From: Pyrrhoderma lamaoense
Taxonomy: Eukaryota; Basidiomycota; Agaricomycetes; Hymenochaetales; Hymenochaetaceae
Length of the DNA stretch: 64,000 bases
NCBI GenBank assembly: GCA_002794735.1
Contig: NBAZ01000002.1
Span: forward strand, 744,001 to 808,000
Direction: 5' to 3'
Part shown: in pieces, positions 22,608-34,083 of the stretch
How the letters are laid out: every line of letters starts with the position of its first letter
How positions within the stretch are numbered: position 1 is the first letter of the stretch
The notes under the pieces: model-generated
Seen by the model: only the letters and a program-made list of their open reading frames with translations
Told to the model about the DNA's origin: nothing
The model's database searches: none
Made by a program: the position numbers and the translations under genes

Positions 22608-23639
22608 ATACGATATTATACGAAACAACGTTGCTCTCGTCGAAGAATTTTTCTCAATCTGGAGTCTATCAAAATTATCACACTATATCTCAAGCATGAT
22701 ACTCATTACGAAACTTACAACTTTACAGCGCAGAGGACAGTTGATACTCAGATAAGAACCTCGTAACAACCCTTGAATCAACTGTTATCATGCATGATAT
22801 GTGTCTACTGTGGGGGTTGTACATGTACGGGTTCATGTATAATAAATAGCTGTTATTCATATGTGTTGCTCATTATATTATCTATATATAATATATATAC
22901 TAGAACGGATACAATGCAATAAGTGTCTTTAAAATTTTGATATATGTGTACAGCAATATAACATGAAGATAAAATAGGTTTATCCAATATAGTGTATAAC
23001 TAATATACGATTGTTACTATTCTTCATAGCTTCAATCGATGTTGTATACTACTTATTTTAGAAAGCATGTCGGTAAAATAGCTATTTTTTCTCACAAATC
23101 ATATTTTTCGTGCAGAATTGTGAATGATAGCGATATTTATGCGATATACCGAAGGAGCTTCAAAGCAAGAACAAATATGATTTCAAGACTTAGTGGATCC
23201 GCCTGTATAATCACAAACTGCACATAACTCGTAGACAGTTTTCGGGAGAATGGAACCTCTGGAGTAATCCTGTAAGGCCTCATCCGGCTGCCTGGAGAAT
23301 AGTTGGTATACTTATATTTGGGGGTCAGCATTTTCGAGGGCCTCTCTGTTTCTAAGATAGTTTACGGAACAGCGGAGATTTTTCGCTATCTTCCTACAAA
23401 ACGTTAGAAGTCTCATTTAAATCTATGTGAAACCACTTACAGACAAAATAGATGATATGCTCCCCTTGAATTTCTGACTCCGTACCTCGACGGCCCATCT
23501 GTCAGTCCGTCAAGCAGGATGTGCTTCCAAGCGGCGATTTCTATTGTATTGAATACGAGAATAGTCCACCAGTCTCTTACAGGTCGCTGAAATTCGACTC
23601 TGACGTACCAAATAACTTGAGGTCATCTCAGATATTTAT
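22608..23639. other. AT-rich spacer
   Basis: Strongly AT-rich, with a TA-rich stretch near 22880-22902. Short open frames are present but none shows a domain or splice pattern. It separates two groups of LRR-like relics and may itself be derived from degraded gene copies. Confidence 0.4.
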
Positions 23640-24188
23640 TTGGCTTACAGCCACTCGAGGCCAATGTCGAATCATTCGTTGAGAACCTGGCAGCATCCTT
23701 TGCTGATCTTACACACAGAATCGAACGTGAGGGAGACTTTATAAAAGCCCTTTTAGCCCAATTCAAAACGTTGGAGATTTCCGCCTTGGAAGCAAATAAC
23801 TATATATTCCTTAGACACATCATACTCAAAAAAACAATGACTCCTAAACTACTTGTCCTCAATTCGAGGGCTTCCATGTCTATTCTTTCGATTCAAGACC
23901 AGGCTTTACCCTTAAAAGTAGTCTCTCAAGTTTGCTCAAGCTCGTGATGTTGATAAGTGTATACAAAAGCCATATATTCAAGTTATGCTTTGCTATCGTA
24001 GTGGATTATGGGCTGACGAAGTGATTGAAGAGAAAGCAAGAATTCTAGATGCTTATATCCACTTCGCAAACGATGTTCAACTTATAAAGGGTGCCACAGT
24101 TAGAAAATACACAGAAGTGCAGAGATACCATGGCAAAAAAACAAGTCAAATATTCAGATCGGTCCTATCTGAAGTATATCATTTATAG
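23640..24188 (+). pseudogene. Second LRR-like gene relic
   Basis: From about 23650 the plus strand reads through LEANVESFVENLAASFADL, FIKALLAQFKTLEISALEAN and YIFLRHIILKK, then stops. After a frame change a segment from about 23985 encodes VIEEKARILDAYIHFANDV. The Leu spacing and the style 'FKTLEISALE' recall the relic at 21331-22607. It has no start codon in a good context, is interrupted, and has no complete domain. I take it as a degraded fragment, perhaps of the same family. Confidence is low. Confidence 0.35.
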
Positions 24189-25005
24189 TGATTAGTATTA
24201 AGATGACATATAAGAATTACTTTATGGTTAGATTTAATTATAAGTTTAGAACAGTTGATTTATCTGTCTATGGATTTTTTTCAGTCACATCGATTAGCTG
24301 TATTTCGGTCATCGAAAAGGGTATCTATACCAAGAACATTTCTAAACTGAAGAAGATCAGAATTGAAGAGAGATAGTACCAAGAATGAGATTCATGGCGT
24401 ATTCAGGTTTCTCAAGCCTCAAGCCCGTCTGCCCAAACCAATATTTCTTGAATACCTTACCTTATATATTGGAAATGGTGAACCACACGAAAAGAGTGGG
24501 GTCAGACCCTAAGTTAGCAATGTCACTTCTTAGATAAATACTAATGGACGAATCATAGTATCTATTCATGTAGTAGCGTTTTGGTACGTCATCCTACTGC
24601 AGCAGAAATCATTCAGCAGCGTTAATACGGCAGGTACAGGGAGAGAGAGAAGAAAGGACTGTTTTAACACTAGGGTAGAAAAGGTATATACATTATAGGG
24701 ATTGTAGCACATGCGCAGGAGAACATCGGGATCATACGTCAGTTATTGTCAGAAAGAGATTTACTATGCGTTGTATTTCAATACATGGATGAAAGAAGCC
24801 AAGGGAATTATTCTACAAGTATCAAACTGCGTCAGTTCACCTCAATACAGAGTATGTGGCATCCGGCGACTGGAGGGGGGAAGCTTACACAAGAGCTCAA
24901 ATAATGAAAATGGAAGGACACTAAAGAGAAGAAAATATAACAGTTTACATACCGCATATAAATACATTGTACATGGTTAGATGATGGGCCAAAGATGCAG
25001 TTCAA
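24189..25005. other. AT-rich spacer
   Basis: About 800 bases with no supported gene. A plus-strand open frame of 89 codons at 24711-24980 lacks any recognised feature. The right end is presumably the 3' UTR of the minus-strand membrane protein gene. Confidence 0.4.
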
Positions 25006-28000
25006 TCATGAACTACTGTCACTGTGATATTCAAAAGTTTCTTGGGAAACTTGACGGGAATGAATAGAGTGTAGAGATGGGGGTAAAGGGACACGTGATG
25101 GCTGAAGAGTTGGATATGCGATACTTGAGATATTCTCCACTTTAGGGGTCGCAGGAGGAATCAAGGAAGACTCGGGAAATGAAGTAGCATCTACCGCATC
25201 AGAAAGATTAGGCAACGAGATTTGTGTTCGTGGCTGATTATTTGAGGAAAACAATGAAGATGCGTATTCGTAGCCCGAGCCAGGAAGAGAAGTAGATGAC
25301 GATAAAGTGGGGTAAATTGATACGACTTGAGCCAAACTGTCATCAGGCTTCTGTATAGAGACCTCTATACGTGAAGCATCAGTAGTACTAGGAGGAGTCT
25401 GGGAAAATGTGGATGAGTATGACGCGGTAGTTATTTCACTTGTCCGAAGGGATGAAGCTCGTAAGGAATCACTGAGATCAGTATTTGAGTTTGGATTTTG
25501 AGGCGTAGAGGCACCTTCGCTGTATGCATGCGATCTATATGCCGAGGCAACAGCCAGATCAAGGTTTGCAACATCCGAAGTTTGGCCTTGATGTCCATCC
25601 GAAGTTGACCCTCCTTGCCCACCGTCTACATATCTTTCGTCACTCTCGAATTTTGAGACTTGAATCTCATCCCGGTATTCCTCCCTATCATCATCACTAA
25701 AACCGGTGCCTAACATGGGATCACTCTCTTCTGCCATCGGCGAATCCATTGGTAACGGGCCCACAATCCCTCCCGGACCACCTCTTCTTGAATCAGAGTT
25801 GAATAATGCTCCAAAGAGTGAGACACGTGTCTCCTCGTCAGGAGGTGTCGGCGGTGGCCTATCCGCGTAGCTCTCACTTGTTCCTCCAGATACACTTCTC
25901 GCCAATGATAAATCTAATATAGGGGTAGGCATTGCTATGGCAGGAGGGGAGCTTGAGGGGACTGCTACCGGAACACCTGCACGAGTAATTGACATCATAT
26001 TTGTGCGTGTCTCTGTTTCTATTAGTAAATTAGTTAAGTCTGTAGTGAATTGTACAAAGCCACAATAAGTACCTGTTGCATCCGCGACGTAGGGAGGTGG
26101 AGAAGCAGGAGTTGAGCCGGGGAAGTATCTAGGAACAAACGGCGCTGGTCCCGCTTGTCGCATGGTCGCCCCATTTCTGACAGATCTCTGTGCTTCGTCG
26201 TCATCATCAGGAAGCTCACCATGATCGACAGCCGTAAAGGGTTCCGCATAAGCCATGCGACGTACTCTTGCCTCTCGACGACTGGCACGAACCCGTCTGT
26301 AGCGTATAGAAATACAGAGTCCAAGCGCGAGTGTTCCTAGGAAGCCCACGGATCCACCCACAGCGCCAGCAAACGTTGCTACATTATGATGTCGCGTCTC
26401 ACTACTTAGAACGGAAGTAGGTGCCAGTGTTGATGTTGTATATGTTAAAGTATAACCGGATGAGACATATGAAGAATGAGAAACATTGGAAGACATTAGT
26501 ATGGCTTGATATGTAGGAAATAGTATAAAACAGGAAATCCTAGTGAAAGGGGAGAGTGTTGGAATTTATCTTGATATATGAATGCTACAAACCAATGGGA
26601 CGGGCATCCTGGTTCGAGCATGTGACAACATGATTTTGAATTGAAACCCGGCGTAACTGGCCAAGGCCCAATGAATTTTGAAACGAAATAGGAGTTGTCC
26701 AATCAACTACTAGACGTGCCTTGAGCACTATACGATAATCATGTGCCCAATCATTCTCATGATAACGAAGACATGATAAAAGTTCAAATTGCCGAGATTC
26801 AGGCAAAATAAGTCTTCTTATGAACTTTTTTGAAAAGAAAACTCAATTGAAGGCGACTTATCTCCATTTTCATCGCTTACCACCCTGGTCAACATGGCGC
26901 CGAGTGCAAGAGAGTGAATGGTATGGATTGAAAAATAACTCACCCATCATCTAAATTTCCCGCCGTCCTTTGACTATCGGGCGCAGAACTAGTCAGGCTT
27001 GCCTCATCTCCAATTGGATCATCATTATCACCAGCAGTATAGATGATGTAATCCAAGAGGAACACACTATCCACACCCACACTCATCGTGAGAGTATATT
27101 TTTCGTCATTCAGGGTAGATGCGCTGTAGACAAGTACGTTTTGAAGAAATTTCTCGTCTGTTGTACTGTTAACAGTCGGTGTACCGGGTATAGAGGCATC
27201 GGGTGTGTGAATAAAACTGTTTGACGATATTTCAGAGGATGAAGAACCTGAAAGGAGGGAGAACGAGAGATTTGTGAAAGTCGGCGTCGAGTCAGGCGGA
27301 GCAGGAAAAAGTGGAATGATAGCAAAGACATAGATGCCTGTGCCTGACAAGTACAAAATTCATTGTCAACTGTCTGATTTAAAATGGATAAAGCTTGAAA
27401 GAGGTAGCGAACATACACAGGTCTTCAGCATAAGACCCGAAGTTCATGTCCCTCAAAGTAAGCTTAACGAATACGTACCGGTAAAGGTCAACGACGCAGT
27501 GACAGGAACATCTTGAAATCCAGGATCATCAGAATCAAGACTCTGAACTTCGAACGGGTTTTCGTCGTCACGCCTAAATCTATACGTTATTAAACTTTCA
27601 AATTTAGATTCATTCTTGACTTATATTATAAAGAAGTTCACGCACCGTCGAGAAGTATTTTTTCCACCTCCCTTCCCTTTGTGACTATCATCGTCATCCT
27701 CGCCATTATCGTTATCATCATTGTCAGTGTTCCCACCTGTCACACTCTGAGTACTGCTAGGACTCGAACTACTACTTGAAGTGGCAGCGGCGACCGAGTT
27801 GGAGGTAGAGCTTGAGGATCCATTTCCGTCCCCGTCACTATCCGGCACCCCACCTGTACCCTCGTCATCTTCGTCTGTGGTAGGAACTATGTGTGTTCCG
27901 TCATGCCATGTACCCGAATGAGCAAGAGCTGGATCAGGGGCTAAGCAAGATGAACAAGCTACGGTATTCGCATGCCAAGAAGTAGACGGAGAGTACGTGA

Positions 28001-28311
28001 TGAAAAGATTTGTATCATCAAGAGTGACATTTTGCTTTTCAAAATTGAAATTAGAGCTCAATATCGATAGATAGACAGCAAAGCATGTAAAAAATGAAGA
28101 TATAAAATTATGTTCAAAACCAGGCGGTAATATAGAGATTGTATTTGCGAAGTATATCATATTTTCATGCCCAAGGTCGAGAACTAAAACATATGAAACA
28201 CACCTCCGCATGAGTAATCGTGATCCTCATCAATAAGATGAGTGTTAACTTGAGGAGCAGAGAAAGTCGCAGTAAACTATATGTGCATTTTTCTACCCTC
28301 TGAGACATCAT
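25006..28311 (-). CDS. Large single-pass membrane protein, fungal ectodomain, PY motif
   Basis: Multi-exon minus-strand gene. It starts at 28311 with a signal peptide (MMSQRVEK followed by a Leu-rich core and THAE). A GTGTGT donor then leads to an exon beginning QNVTLDDTNLFITYSPSTSW. The ectodomain has the pattern I associate with a large Agaricomycete membrane-protein family: YSPSTSW, a CSSC pair, GTWHDGTH, FTGTGIYVFAI, TFTNLSFSL, and YTLTMSVG with VFLLDYIIYT. A Ser/Asp-rich insertion (about 27650-27870) interrupts the usual spacing. One TM helix follows (VATFAGAVGGSVGFLGTLALG), then RYRRVRASRREARVRR and a long Ser/Pro-rich cytoplasmic region with a PPPY motif. Introns of roughly 50-400 nt separate the exons. 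The function of the family is unknown to me; a cell-surface sensor or scaffold is possible. The splice model is approximate. Confidence 0.7.
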
Positions 28312-29071
28312 TAGTAGTGTGATACGAGCTGGACCACCTGTCTGTCGTGTGTTGATAAGCCGATGATATACCAAGACAAAGTGAAGAACTTGGTTTCGCG
28401 ACAAAGAGCGTATCTAGCTTTTGAAGAGAGACCTCCACGAGTACTTGTTGAACGTAGGGGGAGGGGGCGGGAACTTGTGGTACTGCCGGAGGCAAAGGTT
28501 ATGAGAGGAGCGGAAGCACTCACGGTCAGTTCCTGATTTATTTTAATAGAGGAAATTCACAGGGAATAAGGCCTGATGGATACATGCAATACTGTGAGAC
28601 GTAGATCTGGCGCCCGAATTCATTCAGATATCCACATCTCAGATAACTTCGGAGGTTGTACAACTCATTTTATACCTTGAAGAGCCTGCCAGAGTACAAA
28701 AACATCAAACATTGATACCTCACAATCTTTTCAAAGGGTCCTCAGTAGCCGAATCAATGGAATCGGTGTGAGAGGTTATTTGCATGAGACTTGTACACGG
28801 TGGGGACGCGCGAAGACTTGGTGTGACCGCCACCAACGTCCACTCACGGCATGATGCTGTACTCTTCCAACACGGACCATGGCCAATCGTATTATTCCCC
28901 CGTCTAATCAAGTACGGGCACGTGACCACACGTGCTCCCACTTTGATACTTTGGCCGTACTCGAGATCACATTTGGTCAATGAGACATCCTTTTCTGAGA
29001 TCCTCGACCAATGTAGGGCAGAGTACTGGTCGGATATCACAAGAGCAAAGTGGCCAATTATCTCCGCATCC
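28312..29071. promoter_or_regulatory. Divergent promoter: membrane protein gene and VPS36
   Basis: 760 bases between opposite start codons. The frame of VPS36 is open upstream to about 28784, so a longer N-terminus is formally possible, but the residues there do not resemble the family. A minus-strand frame lies over 28311-28523 and is probably the 5' UTR of the membrane protein gene. Confidence 0.4.
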
Positions 29072-31869
29072 ATGTCTGCAATTGTCCGTTACACTCGGCC
29101 TTTAGATGGAACAATACCTGTTCCTGCTCTCCTTTATGATGATGAAAAACTACTCACAAATCAGGATGGTGTCGGTTTGTATGATGGGTAAGCAATTATT
29201 TCCTTCTTTTGGTTGGCCGCCTTCTACTCGCATCATGCGTCCCCTTCCAACTCCCACGTATGTGTGGCCGTTAATCTGTCGTTACTATTGGTCCAATCTT
29301 GTGTTTTGTTACTTGGAATATCTCAGTTGGAAGCCATATGACCTTCAACTGATCGTCTCACAAAATAAAACAAAGCTTGCTAGTCAATTTTCCTAATTCC
29401 ATGTTGAAGATAACATGTCTTGCGTACATCACTGTTTGAACTTTTTAGCTTTAATCTACCTTACGGATAACTTCTGAGGATTGAATGGTTCTGAAGTATC
29501 TGATTAAAGTCTATCATACTACATCTATCTTTTTATCTTTACTCGGTCTGCACTTCAAATTTCCATCAAAGTATCTTTCTAATTCAAGTCAAAATTATAC
29601 AGCCCAACGAAGTCTCCATTACATCAATCGGGGACAGTTTATCTATCTACTCATCGTTTATTTTTCGTAGCCGACTCCGAAAGTAATAGCCTCGGTTATG
29701 AAGCTGAGTCGCTATCAGGAATAAATGGAGAAGACGGACGTTCATTAGCCCTTGATTTGTCGAGTATCGGTCTTACGGAAAGTTATGCAGGCTTTTTGAT
29801 GAGTTCAGCAAAAATAACACTACATTTCCGTGACGACGGTTCGCCTGACTTGATCAATAAGACAGACATCTCAAGAAGTGGTGAGTTTAAAATTCTTAAT
29901 TTTCAACTCATAGATAATCTGATTTGATCTCTCTATAGATAGTTATGGGGCTAATATCATAGCTCCAACACCTCACCAGCCCAATCAACTTTCGACATCT
30001 TTGAGTTCACCTCATTTGACAACACCTAATATTCAACTACAAAAATCCTTACTCCCAGACAATGATGATACCTTTACCTTATGGGAATGTGAAATCTGTG
30101 GGCACAAGAATCCACCAGGTCTTTCCCCTGCAGCGCGTTCATCTTGTGCATTATGTGGGATGCCACGAACGTTATCGTCTTCCGCTGGAACTTCTAATAC
30201 TACTGTTCAGAACTCAGATGATGTAATGATTAGAACTGGAAGTACCAAAGTCAATTTGCCTGAGATGGGGGCAGTGACAAATGCGCTTTCTCGTTCTGTT
30301 CCTTCATCTAGTACTACCTCCCCCGTCCCAGAATCAGACCAGAACAACCAGGGTCTACCAAGGAGACGGAGACGGAGGCCTAGTACTGTCGCTTGTACCG
30401 CGTGTACGTTCCTTAATCACCCATACCTCAAAGAATGTGAGATGTGTGGAACTCCTCTTCCTCCTCTAAACTTCAATGAGACCACGGAAGCGGTAAATAC
30501 CAGTTCAGAAGCGACACCGCAAACACACCATACGACACATTTTGCTTCTAAATCTGCACCAGCTTCACGCCCAACATCTCCTTTGCCTTCGCATAGATAT
30601 ATAAAGCTCAGTTTTCGAAAAGGTGGGGACAAAGCATTTTATGCAGCGTTGAAGACAGCATTACAGCAAAAAACATGGGAGGTAAGTCCTGTTGTCCTTC
30701 TCTCAAGAGTATGGTACTCAGTATTTCGAATTTTCTGATGTCCAGACTCACGTAAAGAATGTGAGTTGGGGATCAAAAACTGTTGGGGAGTCAAGAAACT
30801 CATCAATACCCATTTCGGGAATAAGTGAGTACAGAACCAACTGATAGTTCAAGCTAAGATCTGATCCATTGATTTCTTCAACTTCTCTAATGCGCTCATT
30901 ATAGGCGGAATTCTACAAAACATAGACACCACGGCTCTATACACAGAACGGGGGATGTCTAATGCCTTCGCAGATCTTGAAGCACTTATGGCGAAGGCTC
31001 AAGACATGGTTCGTCTTGCTCAGGGACTAAACGAACAATTAGTTACCGCTACCCGTATTACATCGAACTCAGACATAGGAGATGTACAACCCCTGGAGCC
31101 AGAGGAGGCAACTTTCATACGTTCTTCTCTTGGACAACTAGGGTTGAGTATGCGACATACTGCTGTTACTTCTGATATGACAAGTGACGAACGACGCTAT
31201 CTTGATCAACTTGCTATGGAACTTGCAAGTGTACTTCAAAGTGGGTCCGAATCGGATGAGAAAGTAGGTATGATGAAGAAACGAGGTATCATTGGGTTGG
31301 ACGAAGTATGGGGAGGGTGGAACCGTGCAAGAGGTGTTGGTTAGTCAAGTTTTCATCTGCTGATAGTCATCAGGTGCTTTTGGCTTGAATGTGCTGATCT
31401 AAATTTCCTACACTTCTACACCTGTGCAAACTGCGCAGCACTCGTGTCACCTGAAGTGACATTGAAAGTACTACCTTATCTAACACAGCACACCATACCT
31501 CCAATAAATTCCCGCACCCTCACATCAGGACTGCGCGTATTGCACACACCAGCATATACAATAGAAGCTTTCTCCTCTCGACTTATCGCATCACTCACTA
31601 CGTCTTATGATACTGGTCAAATTGGAGTTGGTGCAAATAAAGGTGAGAATGGTTCGCACTCGACGACGGAGATTGCGAGCGTGGAGGCTCTTAGTGTGGG
31701 GTTAGTCGAGGAGCTCATTGCGGAGGTTGAAGATAGAGGAGATATCTGTCGGGACGACTGTCGCTGCTTAATAGGAACATCAACTTCACCTACGAGCTCA
31801 CACCTAGGATTTGACGTAAGATGGTGGGCTAATGCATTTATCGGATATGAATGGGACGGACAAGAGTAG
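29072..31869 (+). CDS. VPS36: ESCRT-II subunit VPS36
   Basis: Vps36 is the ubiquitin- and phosphoinositide-binding subunit of ESCRT-II, acting on endosomes in multivesicular-body sorting. Exons 29072-29187, 29603-29880, 29939-30681, 30746-30824, 30905-31339 and 31439-31869 join in phase to 693 residues. The start MSAIVRYTRPLDGTIPVPALL matches the family N-terminus, so 29072 is preferred. The GLUE domain spans about residues 1-135, including HQSGTVYLSTHRLFF and RSLALDLSS. Two NZF zinc fingers follow: WECEICGHKN...CALCG at about 180-207 and ACTACTFLNHPYLKECEMCG at about 281-303, as in budding yeast. The C-terminal winged-helix part includes LEALMAKAQDMV, EVWGGWNRARG, LRVLHTPAYT, VGLVEELIAEVEDRGDICRDD and a final YEWDGQE. 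Intron 1 (415 nt) is unusually long for this window. Confidence 0.93.
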
Positions 31870-34083
31870 CCCCTAATGTACATGTACAACATCAAAACAA
31901 TGTTAGAGACTATAGATGAAAGACCCCTGAAAATTGTATGATTATTCAATGCCACTAGTTATAGAATATATAAAATTAGTATTCCTGTTTCCCCGTATAA
32001 TGGGCGGACACTGGGTGTTGTAAGTCTGGTTATCAATCCGTGGTACTGGGTGAACTTGGACTGCTTATAACAAGAAGCCCATCCACTAGATCCGGTGCAT
32101 TCTTCAGTCCTTTAAGCCCGATACTTGCCAGGGTTAAATGTATACGCAGGACGTACCTTAATTGCATATCTCACCCCTGGCCAGAAATTCGTGCACACAG
32201 AAGGAAGATTTGAAAGTAATATCCAAAACAACATTGAAGAGTCTTGTAATTGCGTGTCTAAAGTTCTTTGACTCATCTCATACATATTTGACTATTTTTC
32301 GGCTATGGTTGTCACTGCAAGAGATAATGTATTTTATAGTGCAATACGAACCTTATTCATATCTCACGAGGGATTACAGACCAAGGAACGGTAAAAGATA
32401 TGTATATAAAGAATTATTAGAAAATAGACCTTTTTTTCACAAGCACAGGTAAGATTGGAGTCGATGTAAAGACCAGTCTAGCTTCCTGCGCAAAAATAGT
32501 ATTATGCCAAGTCTAAGAGCCGCATGAACATTCTCACATACAGAAGAAATACACAACTGCTTTAGAAAGTAGATTAATGATACTCCAAGGGAAGAGTAAG
32601 GCGCAAGATGTATAATTAAGGGGGTTATGTTAGTCAGAAGCACTCACTTGAAGCGGTCCTGGCGGGCTGAGTTCAATAGATTGTGAAGCAGAAGACCAGG
32701 TCAGTTGGTCCCTAGAAGGTGGAAAAGTCGCTGTTTTTGGAAGAGAGGCGCACACAGTGACACGCGCTATTAGAAGTAGAGAAAATGGAAGTCGTCGGTG
32801 TTAATAACAGAAAGAGTTCCACCTTTTTATCTAATTATCTAAGGCTGAGTAGTCTGTGAAGGTGGACGGATTCATACTTGCAAATTATATTTCAAGAGAT
32901 CAAAGAATCGCGCTGCTCGTAATGTCTGCGAAGACAGCCTGAGTGTGAGTTGAAGTGGGGAGGGATATACGAAGTGGCCTTTCCCTAGGCACAAAAACCC
33001 TATTAAATTCTAAGGAACTTATAATTATTTAAGATTATGCTAGCTTGAATCACTTTGAAACTTTGAACGAGTAGTAAAATCCATTGGTATTGGACATAGA
33101 TAGAACGCTTGTAAAAATTGTAGAAAATCAGGTTCATTTCAATCGAAGAGACAACCTGAGCAAACCTTTCAATTTTTCTCTATTAGGGAATTGGAACAAA
33201 TTGTCAAAGTTATCACTCAAACATGCAATTTCCCCATCTCTTGCGAAAGTCATTGCATCGATTACCGAAGTGCAGGTGTGAACAGTAGAGCTCTCACACT
33301 ACAGAAATATTACCACTAGAAGGTTGGTCCCAACTCTTCTTGGATCGGGACTCTCAGACGAGGACACCATGTAGTAAACTAGACTTCCTATGCGTCAGAA
33401 CCAACGTTTCATAAGTTCTTTCCCCTTCCTGGTCAGGTGGAATGCACTTAGAGGCTCAACAGGATGAAAAGGCGTGTCTTTCATAGATATCCTTTGTCTC
33501 TTCGTTGATAAAACAAGCTTGAGTTATACATTATGTCCAGTAACTCGGATAAAATGGAACGGAACAAGGAATCCCATGTAAAAGAAGTAGCCAATGTAAA
33601 ATAGATATGCAAAGAGATGTAGAAGATTTGCTACCACATGTAAGGGAGAAGTAGCTTGTAAAATTATGGATCGATTTGGTAGGTTTCCATTCCCCCTGAA
33701 GCCCCCATGAGAACACTCCAACCAACGAACAGTAACTAGTGAACTGAACCGAGGCAATTATGTTTGCAGGGACATAACAATAACTACGATCTGATGTCTG
33801 TTACTGACCCAAGATACCTTTCTGTGATAGCCAATGGTAACTGAGTATTTTTCCTTAGAAAAAAAGGCGATGGGACAGAAACTTCATGGTGCTATGAGCA
33901 TGCTTAGCTAGATAACATAGATGATCATTAGCAGGTCTAGTATAAAATCTGTTGATATTAACTTTTTAGATGGGGATTACAAGTAAATCCGTACTCATTA
34001 ACGTAAATTAGATCATGTCAATTATGTCGTTTCTGATGTAGATAGTATATATTTCCCGAAGAAGATGAATAAGAAAAACTTGC
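31870..34083. other. Gene-poor region
   Basis: 2.2 kb between the 3' ends of VPS36 (+) and the PPR gene (-). No complete gene is supported. Two spots looked faintly coding: a plus-strand frame near 33084-33281 with LRR-like phrasing (NWNKLSKLSLKHAI), and a minus-strand stretch near 32650-32770 that ends at a good donor site (CAAGTGAGTG). Neither extends into a convincing model. Confidence 0.45.
33084..33281 (+). pseudogene. Possible LRR-like fragment
   Basis: A 65-codon frame without a canonical ATG in good context encodes phrases such as FNFSLLGNWNKLSKLSLKH and LAKVIASITEVQ. These resemble one or two leucine-rich repeats of the F-box/LRR type. It may be a relic related to those at 21-24 kb. 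The evidence is composition and repeat spacing only. Confidence 0.25.

Noticed and set aside
28784..29071. N-terminal extension of VPS36 by 96 residues
   Set aside because: The family start matches residues from 29072; the upstream residues do not resemble any Vps36.
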